From contig CANLPZ010000001.1 of NCBI GenBank assembly GCA_947493145.1, forward strand, positions 1,454,501-1,518,500: DNA of 64,000 nucleotides, in the 5' to 3' direction. A model generated the notes under the pieces. That model saw only the letters and a list, made by a program, of their open reading frames with translations. It ran no database searches and was not told the DNA's origin. This document shows positions 28,690-37,711 of the stretch, piece after piece (position 1 is the stretch's first letter; the number at the start of each line of letters is the position of its first letter). Both the position numbers and the translations under genes were made by a program. Source of the stretch: an uncultured Paracoccaceae bacterium (GTDB taxonomy: Bacteria > Pseudomonadota > Alphaproteobacteria > Rhodobacterales > Rhodobacteraceae).

Positions 28690-30209
28690 TAATCGATTAA
28701 GCTTTCACCGGTCATTTCATCAGGTTTTGGCAAACCCATAAGCTGTAACAGGGTTGGCGCCAAATCGGCCAATCGACCGGTGTGTAGTGTCGCATCCTTT
28801 GGTCCACCGACCAAGGCCACAGGCACCAAATTTGTTGTATGCGCGGTATGTGGCCCACCTGTTTCTGGATCGATCATTGTTTCGCAGTTACCGTGATCTG
28901 CGGTGACGATCATCGTGCCGCCCGCTTGTTCTAACGCGTCCATAACACGACCCAAACCGGTGTCGACTGCGGCGCAAGCATCCATTGCTGCTTGTAAATC
29001 ACCGGTGTGACCAACCATGTCGGGGTTCGCGAAATTGGTAACGATCAAATCGTAACCCTTTTCAATTGCCGCAACAAATTTATCAGTCACTTCTTCAGAT
29101 GACATTTCTGGCTGCAAATCATATGTGGCGACCTTGGGTGATTTTGGCATGAATCGGTCTTCGCCATTTTCGGGAACTTCTTTGCCGCCGTTTAAGAAAA
29201 ACGTCACATGCGGGTATTTTTCAGTTTCGGCCAATCGGAACTGTGTTTTGCCCTGTTTGGATACCCATTCACCAAGCGTATTTACGATTTCGCGCTTTGG
29301 AAACGCTGTCGTCATATAGGTGTTGTGATCATCTGAATATTGGACCATGCCCAAAAGTCCGGCCAATGCCGGACGTTCGCCAACGTCGAACTCATCGAAA
29401 CGTGGTTGTCCAATTGCGGCCAAGATTTCGCGTGCGCGATCTGCGCGGAAATTCAGGCAGAAAAACCCGTCGTTTTCGGCGACGCCGGTGTAATCACCGA
29501 TGACCGTTGCGGGAATGAATTCGTCGAGAGTGTCGTTGTCATAGGACTGTTGGATCGCTGCCTTTGCATCGGTCGCAGTGGCGACACCTTTCCCATGGAT
29601 CATCGCGTCATAAGCGGTGCTGACTCGTTCCCAACGGTTGTCGCGGTCCAAGGCATAATAACGACCAACGACGGTTCCGGTTGTCGCGCCTTTCGGCAAT
29701 GCGGCCAGCAATGTATCAAAGTATTCCATCGCAGAATCTGGTGCGACGTCACGCCCGTCAGTTATAGCGTGCAAAACGGTCGGAATTCCCGCTGCGGTTA
29801 CGGTTTCAAGCGCTGCAATCACATGGTTGATATGACCATGAACACCGCCGTCAGAAATCACACCCATAAGATGCGCAGTCCCGCCGGTGGCTTTTAGCTT
29901 GGAAACAAAATCTTGCAGCGCTTCGTTTTTGGAAAAGCTTCCGTCCTCGATCGCCAAATCAATCGCACCCAAATCCATAGCAACGACGCGACCGGCACCG
30001 ATATTTGTGTGACCAACCTCAGAATTTCCCATCTGACCTTTTGGTAAACCAACATCCGGCCCATGTGTGATCAACGTTGCGGACGGGCAAGTGTCCATGA
30101 TCCGGTCAAAGTTTGGAGTGTTTGCAAGAACAGGCGCGTTGCCTTCACGTTCTTCGCGCAACCCCCATCCATCAAGAATGCACAGAACAACGGGTTTGGG
30201 AGTAGTCAT
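28689..30209 (-). CDS. gpmI: 2,3-bisphosphoglycerate-independent phosphoglycerate mutase
   Basis: Interconverts 3- and 2-phosphoglycerate in glycolysis with manganese. The 506-residue protein has the alkaline-phosphatase-fold motifs: CILDGWGLRE with the metal aspartate, MGNSEVGHTNIGAGR containing the phospho-serine, ISDGGVHGH, NFANPDMVGHTG and TADHGNCE. I start it at 30209 (GAGG seven bases upstream), not at the longer in-frame ATG, which would run into rlmH. The 34 extra residues do not resemble the family. Confidence 0.96.
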   Translation of the reverse strand: MTTPKPVVLCILDGWGLREEREGNAPVLANTPNFDRIMDTCPSATLITHGPDVGLPKGQMGNSEVGHTNIGAGRVVAMDLGAIDLAIEDGSFSKNEALQDFVSKLKATGGTAHLMGVISDGGVHGHINHVIAALETVTAAGIPTVLHAITDGRDVAPDSAMEYFDTLLAALPKGATTGTVVGRYYALDRDNRWERVSTAYDAMIHGKGVATATDAKAAIQQSYDNDTLDEFIPATVIGDYTGVAENDGFFCLNFRADRAREILAAIGQPRFDEFDVGERPALAGLLGMVQYSDDHNTYMTTAFPKREIVNTLGEWVSKQGKTQFRLAETEKYPHVTFFLNGGKEVPENGEDRFMPKSPKVATYDLQPEMSSEEVTDKFVAAIEKGYDLIVTNFANPDMVGHTGDLQAAMDACAAVDTGLGRVMDALEQAGGTMIVTADHGNCETMIDPETGGPHTAHTTNLVPVALVGGPKDATLHTGRLADLAPTLLQLMGLPKPDEMTGESLID

Positions 30210-30267
30210 AACAAGCCTCATAAGTGTTGAGCACTTGTTATCGGTAACCTTGGAAAATTTGAAGAGG

Positions 30268-30738
30268 TTATACGCGGTGATACGGGCTTCGTGCCAAAAT
30301 CGAAGCCGCACGATAAAGTTGTTCCGATAACATCACGCGAACCAGCATATGCGGCCAGACCATTTTTCCAAAGGACAGTTTGAAATGCGCCTGTGCAACA
30401 AGGCTTGGATCGATCCCATCGGCCCCACCGATCAAAAACGTAATATCAGCGGTGTTCATGTTTTCCCAGTGCCGAAGCTTTTCAGAAAATTCCGGCGATG
30501 TGATAACACTTCCGCGTTCATCCAGCGCAACAATGACGGAGCCGTCCGGAATTGCCTTTTGCAGTAATGCAGCCTCGGCGGGTTTGCCGCCGCCTTTTTT
30601 ATCCTCGACTTCGATGATTTTTGCAGGGCCTAACCCATGTGCTCGGCCTGTTCGGTCAAATCGGGTTAGGTAGTCGTCAATCAGATCCTTTTCCGGACCT
30701 TTTCGAAGCTTCCCAACCGCGCAAATATTGACCCGCAT
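30268..30738 (-). CDS. rlmH: 23S rRNA (pseudouridine1915-N3)-methyltransferase
   Basis: SPOUT-class methyltransferase that methylates pseudouridine 1915 in helix 69 of assembled ribosomes. The 156-residue length is standard; VALDERGSVITSPEFSEKL, FLIGGADGID and the C-terminal knot LSEQLYRAASILARSPYHRV are diagnostic. Its ATG overlaps the rsfS stop (TAATG), so the ribosome-linked pair is translationally coupled. Confidence 0.96.
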   Translation of the reverse strand: MRVNICAVGKLRKGPEKDLIDDYLTRFDRTGRAHGLGPAKIIEVEDKKGGGKPAEAALLQKAIPDGSVIVALDERGSVITSPEFSEKLRHWENMNTADITFLIGGADGIDPSLVAQAHFKLSFGKMVWPHMLVRVMLSEQLYRAASILARSPYHRV

Positions 30739-31091
30739 TAATTTGCCTGTTCAGAGGCCGGCAACCACATTTTTTCAAGCTGGTAAAACTCGCGAACTTC
30801 TGGGCGGAACACATGGACGATGATATCGCCAGTGTCGACCAAAACCCAATCGCCAGATGCTTTACCTTCCAATTTGGAATAAATTCCAAAATCGGCTTTT
30901 AACTGGTCATTCAGCTTTTCTGAAATTGCAGCAACTTGACGCGATGAACGTCCTGAACAGATTACCATGAAGTCACCCATTTCTGATTTGCCGCGCAGAT
31001 CGATCTGCACGATGTCATCGGCTTTGCTGTCTTCAAGTGATTTCAAGGTTGCGGCAAGCAGCTCTTGGCTGATTGATTTAGATTTGGCCAC
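30738..31091 (-). CDS. rsfS: Ribosomal silencing factor RsfS
   Basis: Binds ribosomal protein L14 and blocks subunit joining when nutrients are low. The 117-residue protein contains the family core KADDIVQIDLRGKSEMGDFMVICSGRSSRQV and GDWVLVDTGDIIVHVF. I choose GTG 31091 because GGAG lies eight bases before it; an ATG at 31121 is possible but lacks a ribosome-binding site. First gene of the rsfS-rlmH-gpmI-envC-ctpA unit. Confidence 0.9.
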   Translation of the reverse strand: MAKSKSISQELLAATLKSLEDSKADDIVQIDLRGKSEMGDFMVICSGRSSRQVAAISEKLNDQLKADFGIYSKLEGKASGDWVLVDTGDIIVHVFRPEVREFYQLEKMWLPASEQAN

Positions 31092-31222
31092 TATCGGGGC
31101 TCCGTTCGCGGATGTCCGCATTGCTAAGGTCAATAAAGATTGTTTCTCTTATTCCTAGCAACATCGGTGTGCAAGCTCAACTTAACTAAAGAATTACCGA
31201 CAGACATCGTAAAACGAACAGC

Positions 31223-32584
31223 TTATTCGCCCAACATTTTAATTTCGCGCTGCGGGAACGGTATGGAAATATCATTTTCTTGGAACGCATCCCAAAGCGC
31301 GAGGTAAACGTTCCCGCGGATGTTTGTCAGACCACCTGTTGGATCTTCAATCCAAAACCGAAGTACATAATCGACACTGCTGTCGCCAAAACCAATAATA
31401 TGACAAACGGGGGATTTTACGCTGATCACACGGTCACATCCTTTGGCAGCTTCAATTGCGATCTTGCGAACCTTGTGCGGATCATCGTGATAGGCCGTGC
31501 CAAAGTTAATATCCAGTCGGACGAAGTCATTTGAAAAGGACCAATTCACAACCTGACCGGTGATCAGATCTTCGTTCGGGATCAGGTATTCCTTGCCGTT
31601 GCGGGTGACGACCGACACATAGCGCGCACCAAGCGAATTGATCCATCCGAACGTATCGCCGAGACTAATCACGTCACCAGGTTTGATCGATTTGTCCAAC
31701 AAAATGATGATGCCTGACACAAGGTTTGACACCACCTTTTGTAAACCAAACCCCAATCCGACACCGATTGCGCCGGACAACACCGCAAGTCCGGTGAGAT
31801 CGATTCCAATACTTTTCAAGCCAATGAAAAACGCAGCGCCATATAGAACCAGCTGTAGGAACTTGATGAATAGGACCCGCATTGATGGCGAGATGTCTTC
31901 GTTTTTTTGGATGCTCCTTGCAGAGGTCGTAGAGATAAAGCGCGCCGCAAAAAACAAAGCGCTCAGTAAAACAATCGCTTGAAGGATCAGCCAAAGCGAT
32001 ATTCGAGTCGTCCCAATATCAACAGCGGCGCTATCGAGGATGGTTTCGGCTTCTGAGGTTAGGTTCAAAATTCGCAGTGTGATCCATACCCAAGCGCCGT
32101 AGCTTACAATGCGGCGTAAAAAAGTGTTTTTAATCAGTCGTGATGCAAAGGCGACAATCAACCAAGCCGTCGCCAAATTCGCGATGATTGACAATAGATA
32201 GGATCGCGATGGCCATGTCATTTCGCGCATGATTAGGACAACCACCCAGATCAATATGACATAAATTATGGCGCGAAGCCGTTGGTTTACGACGACGAAC
32301 CAGCGCAGCCTCCATTTTGGCCAACCTTCTTTTGCTCGAACCCAGTTTTGAAACTGGGGACGGATTAGGTTTGTCACCAAATGGGCAACTAAAAAGAGGC
32401 CCAGAGCGATCGCAATCTGATACGCGCTCCACGCCCGCAACAGGCTCTCTACAAAGTTCAGCCCGTCAGCCAACAAGCCTTGGCTAACTTCAATGGCCTC
32501 TGCCACATCGGGGGTCGTACCCTGAGCCGTCTCAGATTCGGTCGACGCCTGTTCGGATGTTGATGTGGTTTCTGCCTGTTCCAT
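31223..32584 (-). CDS. MscS-family mechanosensitive ion channel
   Basis: Inner-membrane channel of 453 residues. After an acidic N terminus there are about five membrane helices; the pore helix is followed by the conserved AVLSGAIGVGLGFGLQKVVSNLVSGI and the upper vestibule sequence DKSIKPGDVISLGDTFGWI, then RDGKEYLIPNEDL-like VTRNGKEYLIPNEDL and a beta-rich C terminus. Responds to osmotic downshock in the studied relatives. Lone gene between rsfS and the SOUL gene, all on the minus strand. Confidence 0.9.
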   Translation of the reverse strand: MEQAETTSTSEQASTESETAQGTTPDVAEAIEVSQGLLADGLNFVESLLRAWSAYQIAIALGLFLVAHLVTNLIRPQFQNWVRAKEGWPKWRLRWFVVVNQRLRAIIYVILIWVVVLIMREMTWPSRSYLLSIIANLATAWLIVAFASRLIKNTFLRRIVSYGAWVWITLRILNLTSEAETILDSAAVDIGTTRISLWLILQAIVLLSALFFAARFISTTSARSIQKNEDISPSMRVLFIKFLQLVLYGAAFFIGLKSIGIDLTGLAVLSGAIGVGLGFGLQKVVSNLVSGIIILLDKSIKPGDVISLGDTFGWINSLGARYVSVVTRNGKEYLIPNEDLITGQVVNWSFSNDFVRLDINFGTAYHDDPHKVRKIAIEAAKGCDRVISVKSPVCHIIGFGDSSVDYVLRFWIEDPTGGLTNIRGNVYLALWDAFQENDISIPFPQREIKMLGE

Positions 32585-32629
32585 TAACGTAGCCTGCCAT
32601 GCGGAATGTAATGGTTCAAGCCAGACAGG

Positions 32630-33223
32630 TTAATTGATCACAAACGCGACCTCATTGCGCCGGTTAAACGGGTTGGTAAAGGGATCGTCATAGAATTGGA
32701 AAATCGGGGTCGTTGAATGCTTGATACCTTTGATTTCTGCGTATGTTTCTAGTTTCGTTTTAGCAGCTTCCAGCCGCCCATCTGTCGAAAGACCGGCGAA
32801 GGTGAAAACGATTTGTTGTTTTCGTTCGGCTTTGTAAAAACGGATGCTGTCTGTTTCCGCTTCGGGCAAAGTCTCAAGATTGAATTTCGAAGGCATCATA
32901 AATCGAATTGTCCAAACACCATCGTCAGCGATTGGAGTTTGAACAACTGGGGCCGTCATGCTGATTTTTTGGTTTTCTACGTTTCCGCCAAAGATATAAT
33001 TCGCGAGCACCCTGAAACCACGGTTCGCGGCTTCGCGCCTATTTCCAGTGACTGTAACTTCCGCAATTATGTGGCTCTGGTATGATCGCAACTCAAAGGC
33101 GCCGTCCTGCTCAACGACATCATACGGCGGGATTTCCAAACCTTTGTATTGGTTCGATTGCGCGGCAACTGCTGTAGACATAGATACGATTACGCTCACA
33201 TATTTCAGAATTTTTAGGATCAT
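32630..33223 (-). CDS. SOUL heme-binding family protein, exported
   Basis: The 197-residue protein has a signal peptide (MILKILKYVSVIVSMSTAVAAQ) and the SOUL pattern: YKGLEIPPYDVVEQDGAFELRSYQSHIIAEV, KISMTAPVV, WTIRFMMPSKF, LETYAEIKGI and a terminal NPFNRRNEVAFVIN. SOUL proteins bind heme or related ligands; exported bacterial members are poorly characterised. The start at 33223 follows GGAGCGCGAAA; the longer frame upstream lacks a signal and is rejected. It is divergent from leuC. Confidence 0.88.
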   Translation of the reverse strand: MILKILKYVSVIVSMSTAVAAQSNQYKGLEIPPYDVVEQDGAFELRSYQSHIIAEVTVTGNRREAANRGFRVLANYIFGGNVENQKISMTAPVVQTPIADDGVWTIRFMMPSKFNLETLPEAETDSIRFYKAERKQQIVFTFAGLSTDGRLEAAKTKLETYAEIKGIKHSTTPIFQFYDDPFTNPFNRRNEVAFVIN

Positions 33224-33317
33224 TTTCGCGCTCCTTTGAAAGTTGATACGGATTTTCGATTGTTTTGGATCATCCGTAACCCTTGCAGCAGCAGATTTTG
33301 ATGTGTATCTGGGCTGT

Positions 33318-33404
33318 ATGACTTTGGTATTTGATATAGATGACCGCGCTCGCCTGCCTTGGCGTTTCTTTGGTGCGACTGTCAAAGTGCTCGCGGGTCT
33401 CTGA
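33318..33404 (+). CDS. Possible 28-residue leader ORF before leuC
   Basis: ATG 33318 opens a 28-codon frame reading [20 protein letters not shown] and then TVKVLAGL, ending TGA 33402-33404, 67 bases before leuC. It is not leucine-rich enough for a classical attenuation peptide and has no clear ribosome-binding site. It is too short for confidence; I list it because it is the only sensible frame in this 248-base control region. Confidence 0.2.
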   Translation: MTLVFDIDDRARLPWRFFGATVKVLAGL

Positions 33405-33471
33405 TCGGGCGCCCCCGTTTCCTATATCTTCTATATCCACCGACTTTTCACCAAAACTACGGGAGAGGACC

Positions 33472-34878
33472 ATGTCCCCCAAAACGCTATATGATAAAAT
33501 CTGGGATGCGCATGTTGCGCATGAAGCAGAAGACGGCACCTGTCTATTGTACATAGATCGGCACCTGGTTCACGAAGTAACAAGTCCACAAGCCTTTGAA
33601 GGTTTGCGCATGGCAGGCCGTGCGGTGCGTGCACCGGAAAAAACGATTGCTGTTCCGGACCATAACGTTCCGACAACAACAGATCGCGCAAACCCTGCAA
33701 CAATGACCGAAGAAAGCCGAATTCAGGTTGAGGCATTGGACAAAAACGCCAAGGAATTTGGTATTCACTACTATCCGGTGTCGGACGTTCGTCAGGGTAT
33801 CGTACACATTGTTGGACCAGAACAAGGATGGACATTGCCCGGAATGACTGTTGTTTGTGGCGACAGCCACACCGCGACGCATGGTGCGTTTGGCGCATTG
33901 GCACATGGGATCGGAACATCCGAAGTCGAACACGTTTTGGCGACGCAAACATTGATCCAGAAAAAATCGAAAAACATGAAGGTCGAAATCACAGGTAAAT
34001 TGAAGCCTGGTGTTACGGCAAAAGATATCACTTTGGCTGTTATCGGTGAAACCGGAACAGCGGGTGGCACAGGCTACGTTATCGAATATTGCGGCGAAGC
34101 AATCCGTGATTTGTCGATGGAAGGCCGGATGACCGTCTGTAACATGGCGATCGAAGGCGGTGCGCGCGCTGGGTTGATTGCGCCCGATGAAAAAACATTT
34201 GCGTATTGCAAGGGACGTCCACACGCACCAAAGGGTGCGGAATGGGAAGCAGCAGAAGCGTATTGGCAAACGTTGTTTACCGATGAAGGCGCAGAGTTTG
34301 ATAAAACCGTCACTTTGAAAGGCGAGGATATTCAACCTGTTGTGACATGGGGAACGTCACCAGAGGACGTTTTACCAATCACAGGCGTTGTTCCGGCACC
34401 TGAGTCTTTTGAAGGCGGTAAAGTCGAAGCAGCCCGTCGTTCCATCGAATACATGGGATTGGAAGCGGGTCAAAAGCTGACCGATATCGAAATTGATACC
34501 GTGTTTATTGGGTCGTGTACAAATGGTCGTATCGAAGACTTGCGTGCTGCTGCTGAAATTTTGAAGGGCAAAAAGATCAAAGATGGAATGCGGGCAATGG
34601 TTGTGCCGGGTTCCGGTTTGGTCCGTGCGCAAGCCGAGGAAGAAGGGCTTGCAGATGTCTTTAAAGATGCGGGTTTCGAATGGCGCATGGCAGGGTGTTC
34701 AATGTGTTTGGCGATGAACCCTGACCAGTTATCAGAAGGTGAACGTTGCGCTGCGACATCAAACCGTAACTTCGAAGGCCGTCAGGGCTTTAAAGGTCGC
34801 ACACACCTTGTGTCACCAGGAATGGCAGCCGCCGCTGCATTGACTGGCAAGCTAACCGACGTACGAGAATTGATGTAA
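33472..34878 (+). CDS. leuC: 3-isopropylmalate dehydratase, large subunit
   Basis: Isomerises 2- to 3-isopropylmalate with LeuD in leucine synthesis. The 468-residue subunit carries the [4Fe-4S] ligands in [12 protein letters not shown] and [10 protein letters not shown], plus [31 protein letters not shown]. The start at 33472 is preferred: [14 protein letters not shown] follows GGGAGAGGACC; the longer frame begins with unrelated residues. leuD is 11 bases downstream. Confidence 0.97.
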   Translation: MSPKTLYDKIWDAHVAHEAEDGTCLLYIDRHLVHEVTSPQAFEGLRMAGRAVRAPEKTIAVPDHNVPTTTDRANPATMTEESRIQVEALDKNAKEFGIHYYPVSDVRQGIVHIVGPEQGWTLPGMTVVCGDSHTATHGAFGALAHGIGTSEVEHVLATQTLIQKKSKNMKVEITGKLKPGVTAKDITLAVIGETGTAGGTGYVIEYCGEAIRDLSMEGRMTVCNMAIEGGARAGLIAPDEKTFAYCKGRPHAPKGAEWEAAEAYWQTLFTDEGAEFDKTVTLKGEDIQPVVTWGTSPEDVLPITGVVPAPESFEGGKVEAARRSIEYMGLEAGQKLTDIEIDTVFIGSCTNGRIEDLRAAAEILKGKKIKDGMRAMVVPGSGLVRAQAEEEGLADVFKDAGFEWRMAGCSMCLAMNPDQLSEGERCAATSNRNFEGRQGFKGRTHLVSPGMAAAAALTGKLTDVRELM

Positions 34879-34889
34879 GGAATCGCGAC

Positions 34890-35495
34890 ATGGAAAAGTT
34901 TGAAAAACTAACAGGTATCGCGGCGCCAATGCCGTTGGTTAACATCGACACGGATATGATCATCCCAAAGGTGTTTTTGAAATCGATTCAGCGCACAGGC
35001 TTTGGCAAAAACCTGTTTGATGAAATGCGGTTCAATCGTGATGGTACTGAGATCGAGGATTTCGTTCTGAACAAACCTCAATATCGTTCTGCTGAAATTC
35101 TGATCGCTGGCGACAACTTTGGTTGCGGATCGTCGCGGGAACACGCGCCTTGGGCTATCGCTGATTTCGGGATTAAATGCATCGTTTCGACGTCCTTTGC
35201 AGACATCTTTTTCAACAACAGCTTCAAAAACGGCATTCTTCCGATTGTGATGCCGCAGGACGTTGTTGATGTTCTAATGCAGGACGCTGAAAAAGGTGAA
35301 AATGCTCGGATGACCGTTGATCTGGAAGCGCAAACAATCACAACGTCAGACGGCGAAAGCTTTGAGTTCGATGTCGACCCATTCAAAAAACACTGTTTGT
35401 TGAATGGTTTGGATGACATTGGCCTGACCATGGAAAAGGTCGAAAGCATCGATGCGTTCGAACAAAGCGCGTCTTCTGCTCGCCCATGGGTTTGA
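34890..35495 (+). CDS. leuD: 3-isopropylmalate dehydratase, small subunit
   Basis: Partner of LeuC; the 201-residue swivelling domain carries the substrate-binding [13 protein letters not shown]. Also [18 protein letters not shown] and MPQDVVDVL. It follows leuC by 11 bases. leuB, the next step, lies 4 kb further on the same strand after several unrelated genes, so the leucine genes are split. A putative small-RNA promoter starts in its last codons. Confidence 0.97.
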   Translation: MEKFEKLTGIAAPMPLVNIDTDMIIPKVFLKSIQRTGFGKNLFDEMRFNRDGTEIEDFVLNKPQYRSAEILIAGDNFGCGSSREHAPWAIADFGIKCIVSTSFADIFFNNSFKNGILPIVMPQDVVDVLMQDAEKGENARMTVDLEAQTITTSDGESFEFDVDPFKKHCLLNGLDDIGLTMEKVESIDAFEQSASSARPWV

Positions 35496-35526
35496 TCCAA
35501 TCTGGGTGACAATCTTATAAGTTGGG

Positions 35527-35618
35527 GCGCCGTTGTTTCGGCGCGTTCAACCACAATTGTAGCGGAAACTTCGGCGTCCGCTAGATTTAGTAGGGGTCGC
35601 ATAAGCGGCCCCTTTTTT
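35527..35618 (+). ncRNA. Putative three-hairpin small RNA after leuD
   Basis: Three stems follow one another: GCGCCG/CGGCGC (35527-35544), TAGCGG/CCGCTA (35560-35583) and the terminator stem ending TTTTTT (35593-35618). A promoter-like TTGATC (35492-35497), 18 bases, TATAAG (35516-35521) lies just upstream, so a transcript of about 90 nucleotides is plausible. Alternatively this is just an elaborate leuCD terminator region. Confidence 0.4.
35593..35618 (+). terminator. Rho-independent terminator of leuCD or of the putative small RNA
   Basis: GGGGTCGC and GCGGCCCC form an eight-base-pair stem (one G-U) around ATAA, followed by six Ts. The remainder of the 327-base gap (35619-35822) shows no gene, only the region upstream of the next membrane protein. 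Confidence 0.9.
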
Positions 35619-35822
35619 GTGCTTGGATTGATGCAATCTCGCACCACCCGTTCCACGAAAATGCCTCAAATCTTTACAAACTGTTACCCATAACTTGCTG
35701 GATGTAACGAAAGTGGGCACAAGTTGAGCATAGTAGAGGCATACCGTCACAAGAGACGGGATCAAGTTGGGACAAAGCCGCGGCATCGTATCGCGACTGG
35801 CCAATATGAGGGTAACAAAGCA

Positions 35823-36659
35823 GTGGTTTCACGGCTAATCGGCGCATTTGCGCGAGCGTTTTTTATGGTGTTGCTGGTCGCGACGCCGTCTTTGATGCTG
35901 CCAACAGCTGTGGATACGGCTCAAATCGTTGCATTCGTCGCAATCTTTGCGGGTGTCATGACGTTTATGGAATACTCGTCCTCTTATCCAAGTCTTGTTG
36001 AATTTCGTGATGCGCCGCCGTTTAATCGGGTCCGGTTCGTTGCTCTGTTTGTTACGGTCTTTTGTTTGTCGCTGATCGGCAAAGGGGGGGTCGAACCCAC
36101 TGTTGCGACCGAATTTGTGACTGCTGTGGGGCAATTGATTGGGGCGTCCATCGATTTCCCATATTCACCCGTAAGATTGATGGTTCTGATGATGCCGAAC
36201 GGTACGGATATTGAGGTTCTTTTGGCCGTGCGTACCGCTGCGGGAATCAGTTACCTAACATCGCTTTTGTCATTGGCCGTATTTCTGATCACGCTACGTT
36301 TGTTTGGATGGCCGACGAAAACGGGTGCATTTAACGTGTGGGTAAATTTGCCAACCTTTGACCCAACAGCCGGTGGTGATGTGGTGCAACGCCTGCAACG
36401 TGACGGTCGAATTAACATTATCTTAGGCTTCTTGTTGCCATTCATTATACCAGCATTTGTAAAGTTGGCTGCGGACTTGTTTGAACCAATTTCTTTGGCC
36501 GATCCTCAAACAATGATTTGGACAATGACCGCATGGGCCTTTCTTCCGGCAAGCTTGTTTATGCGAGGGATCGCCATGGGACGCGTTGCCCAAATGATCG
36601 AGGCAAAACGCAAACGCGTCGCGCCTGTTGCAAAAAAACCGGAATATGCGCCAGCATAA
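35823..36659 (+). CDS. Uncharacterised multi-spanning membrane protein
   Basis: A 278-residue protein with about five hydrophobic segments (residues about 6-30, 35-55, 72-92, 135-165, 199-222, then a final pair near 235-250) and a basic C terminus. No known domain recognised. I prefer GTG 35823 because GAGGG lies ten bases upstream; an earlier TTG at 35724 would add 33 residues. Its 3' end carries the start region of the following endonuclease-like gene, so the two are probably one operon and perhaps one function. Confidence 0.7.
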   Translation: MVSRLIGAFARAFFMVLLVATPSLMLPTAVDTAQIVAFVAIFAGVMTFMEYSSSYPSLVEFRDAPPFNRVRFVALFVTVFCLSLIGKGGVEPTVATEFVTAVGQLIGASIDFPYSPVRLMVLMMPNGTDIEVLLAVRTAAGISYLTSLLSLAVFLITLRLFGWPTKTGAFNVWVNLPTFDPTAGGDVVQRLQRDGRINIILGFLLPFIIPAFVKLAADLFEPISLADPQTMIWTMTAWAFLPASLFMRGIAMGRVAQMIEAKRKRVAPVAKKPEYAPA

Positions 36660-37711
36660 TCCTTGCGGTTTTTGTAACAACGGTCAGTGCCGAAACCACA
36701 GTTAAGTTCGCGACGTACCATGTGTCAATGTCGCGTACAGGACCTGGGCTTTTGCTGCGCGATATCGTCCAGAACAAAGACCCATCTATTGATGCTGCAG
36801 CGCAGGTGATTGCAACGGTTTCACCAGATGTCTTGTTGCTAACAAATTTCGATTGGGATCGAAAAAACCGCGCTGCATCTGCTTTTATCGATCGGTTGAA
36901 TCAACTGGGTGCGACGTATCCTTTCGTGTTCTCAAGGCGTCCAAACACAGGGATCCCAACCGGTTTTGACATCGATCAAAATGGCTATTTTGGTGACGCC
37001 CGTGATGCACAAGGGTTTGGATATTTTTCTGGACATGCAGGGATGGTGTTGCTTTCAAAATTCCCAATAGTTGACGAAAAAGCACGCAATTTTTCCGATT
37101 TTTTGTGGAAAGATTTGCCAGATGCAAACTTGCCCTATGAAAACGGCGCGCCTTTTCCATCATCGGATGTTTATGATGTGCAAAGGTTGTCGACCACGGG
37201 CCATTGGGTTGTACCCATTGATACGCCAATGGGAGCAATTGCAGTGCTTGCACATTTCGCAACCCCCCCTGTTTTTGATGGTCCCGAGGATCGAAACGGA
37301 CGTCGAAATGCGGATGAACTTTTATTTTGGACGTATTTTCTTGACCAAGAATTTGGTCCTGTGCCCGATGAATTTGTTATCTTAATGTCCGCAAATTTAG
37401 ATCCCAATGATGGGGATGGACTTAGTTCGATCATGTACGATTTCTTACGTGCGGGCTATGTCACTGATCCGAATCCCGCACGGGTAGGATATGTCGCCGA
37501 AGCAAACATCGGGCATAAGGGCGACCCAAAATTTGATACTGTGAATTGGAATGAACCAGCTGGGAACTTGCGTGTTGACTATGCGCTTCCAGCGTCGAGT
37601 CTTAGTGTTGTCGACGCCGGAGTTTTTTGGCCAAACGATGCGTCGATCTTAGGCGTCGACGGGAACGCTGCGGGACGGCACAGATTGGTTTGGGTCGAAC
37701 TCAGCCGGTAG
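36533..37711 (+). CDS. Exported endonuclease/exonuclease/phosphatase-family protein
   Basis: The secreted body begins at a signal peptide (ICASIILAVFVTTVSAETTVKFATY) and shows the EEP fold: PDVLLLTNFDWDR, GHAGMVLLSKFPIV, a PFxFSRRPNTG turn, MSANLDPNDGDG and a late GRHRLVWVEL. Homologues act on nucleic acids or phospholipids. The start is doubtful: no ATG, GTG or TTG lies close to the signal peptide, so I give ATG 36533, which overlaps the upstream gene by 127 bases; ATA 36644 would give a normal signal peptide. The 3' end overlaps the converging gene by 63 bases. Confidence 0.72.
   Translation: MGLSSGKLVYARDRHGTRCPNDRGKTQTRRACCKKTGICASIILAVFVTTVSAETTVKFATYHVSMSRTGPGLLLRDIVQNKDPSIDAAAQVIATVSPDVLLLTNFDWDRKNRAASAFIDRLNQLGATYPFVFSRRPNTGIPTGFDIDQNGYFGDARDAQGFGYFSGHAGMVLLSKFPIVDEKARNFSDFLWKDLPDANLPYENGAPFPSSDVYDVQRLSTTGHWVVPIDTPMGAIAVLAHFATPPVFDGPEDRNGRRNADELLFWTYFLDQEFGPVPDEFVILMSANLDPNDGDGLSSIMYDFLRAGYVTDPNPARVGYVAEANIGHKGDPKFDTVNWNEPAGNLRVDYALPASSLSVVDAGVFWPNDASILGVDGNAAGRHRLVWVELSR

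Noticed and set aside
29340..29897. 185-residue plus-strand frame opposite gpmI
   Set aside because: Entirely antisense to gpmI with arginine- and cysteine-rich shadow composition and no domain.
33544..34335. 263-residue minus-strand frame opposite leuC
   Set aside because: Antisense to the conserved leuC; phenylalanine- and cysteine-rich without motif.
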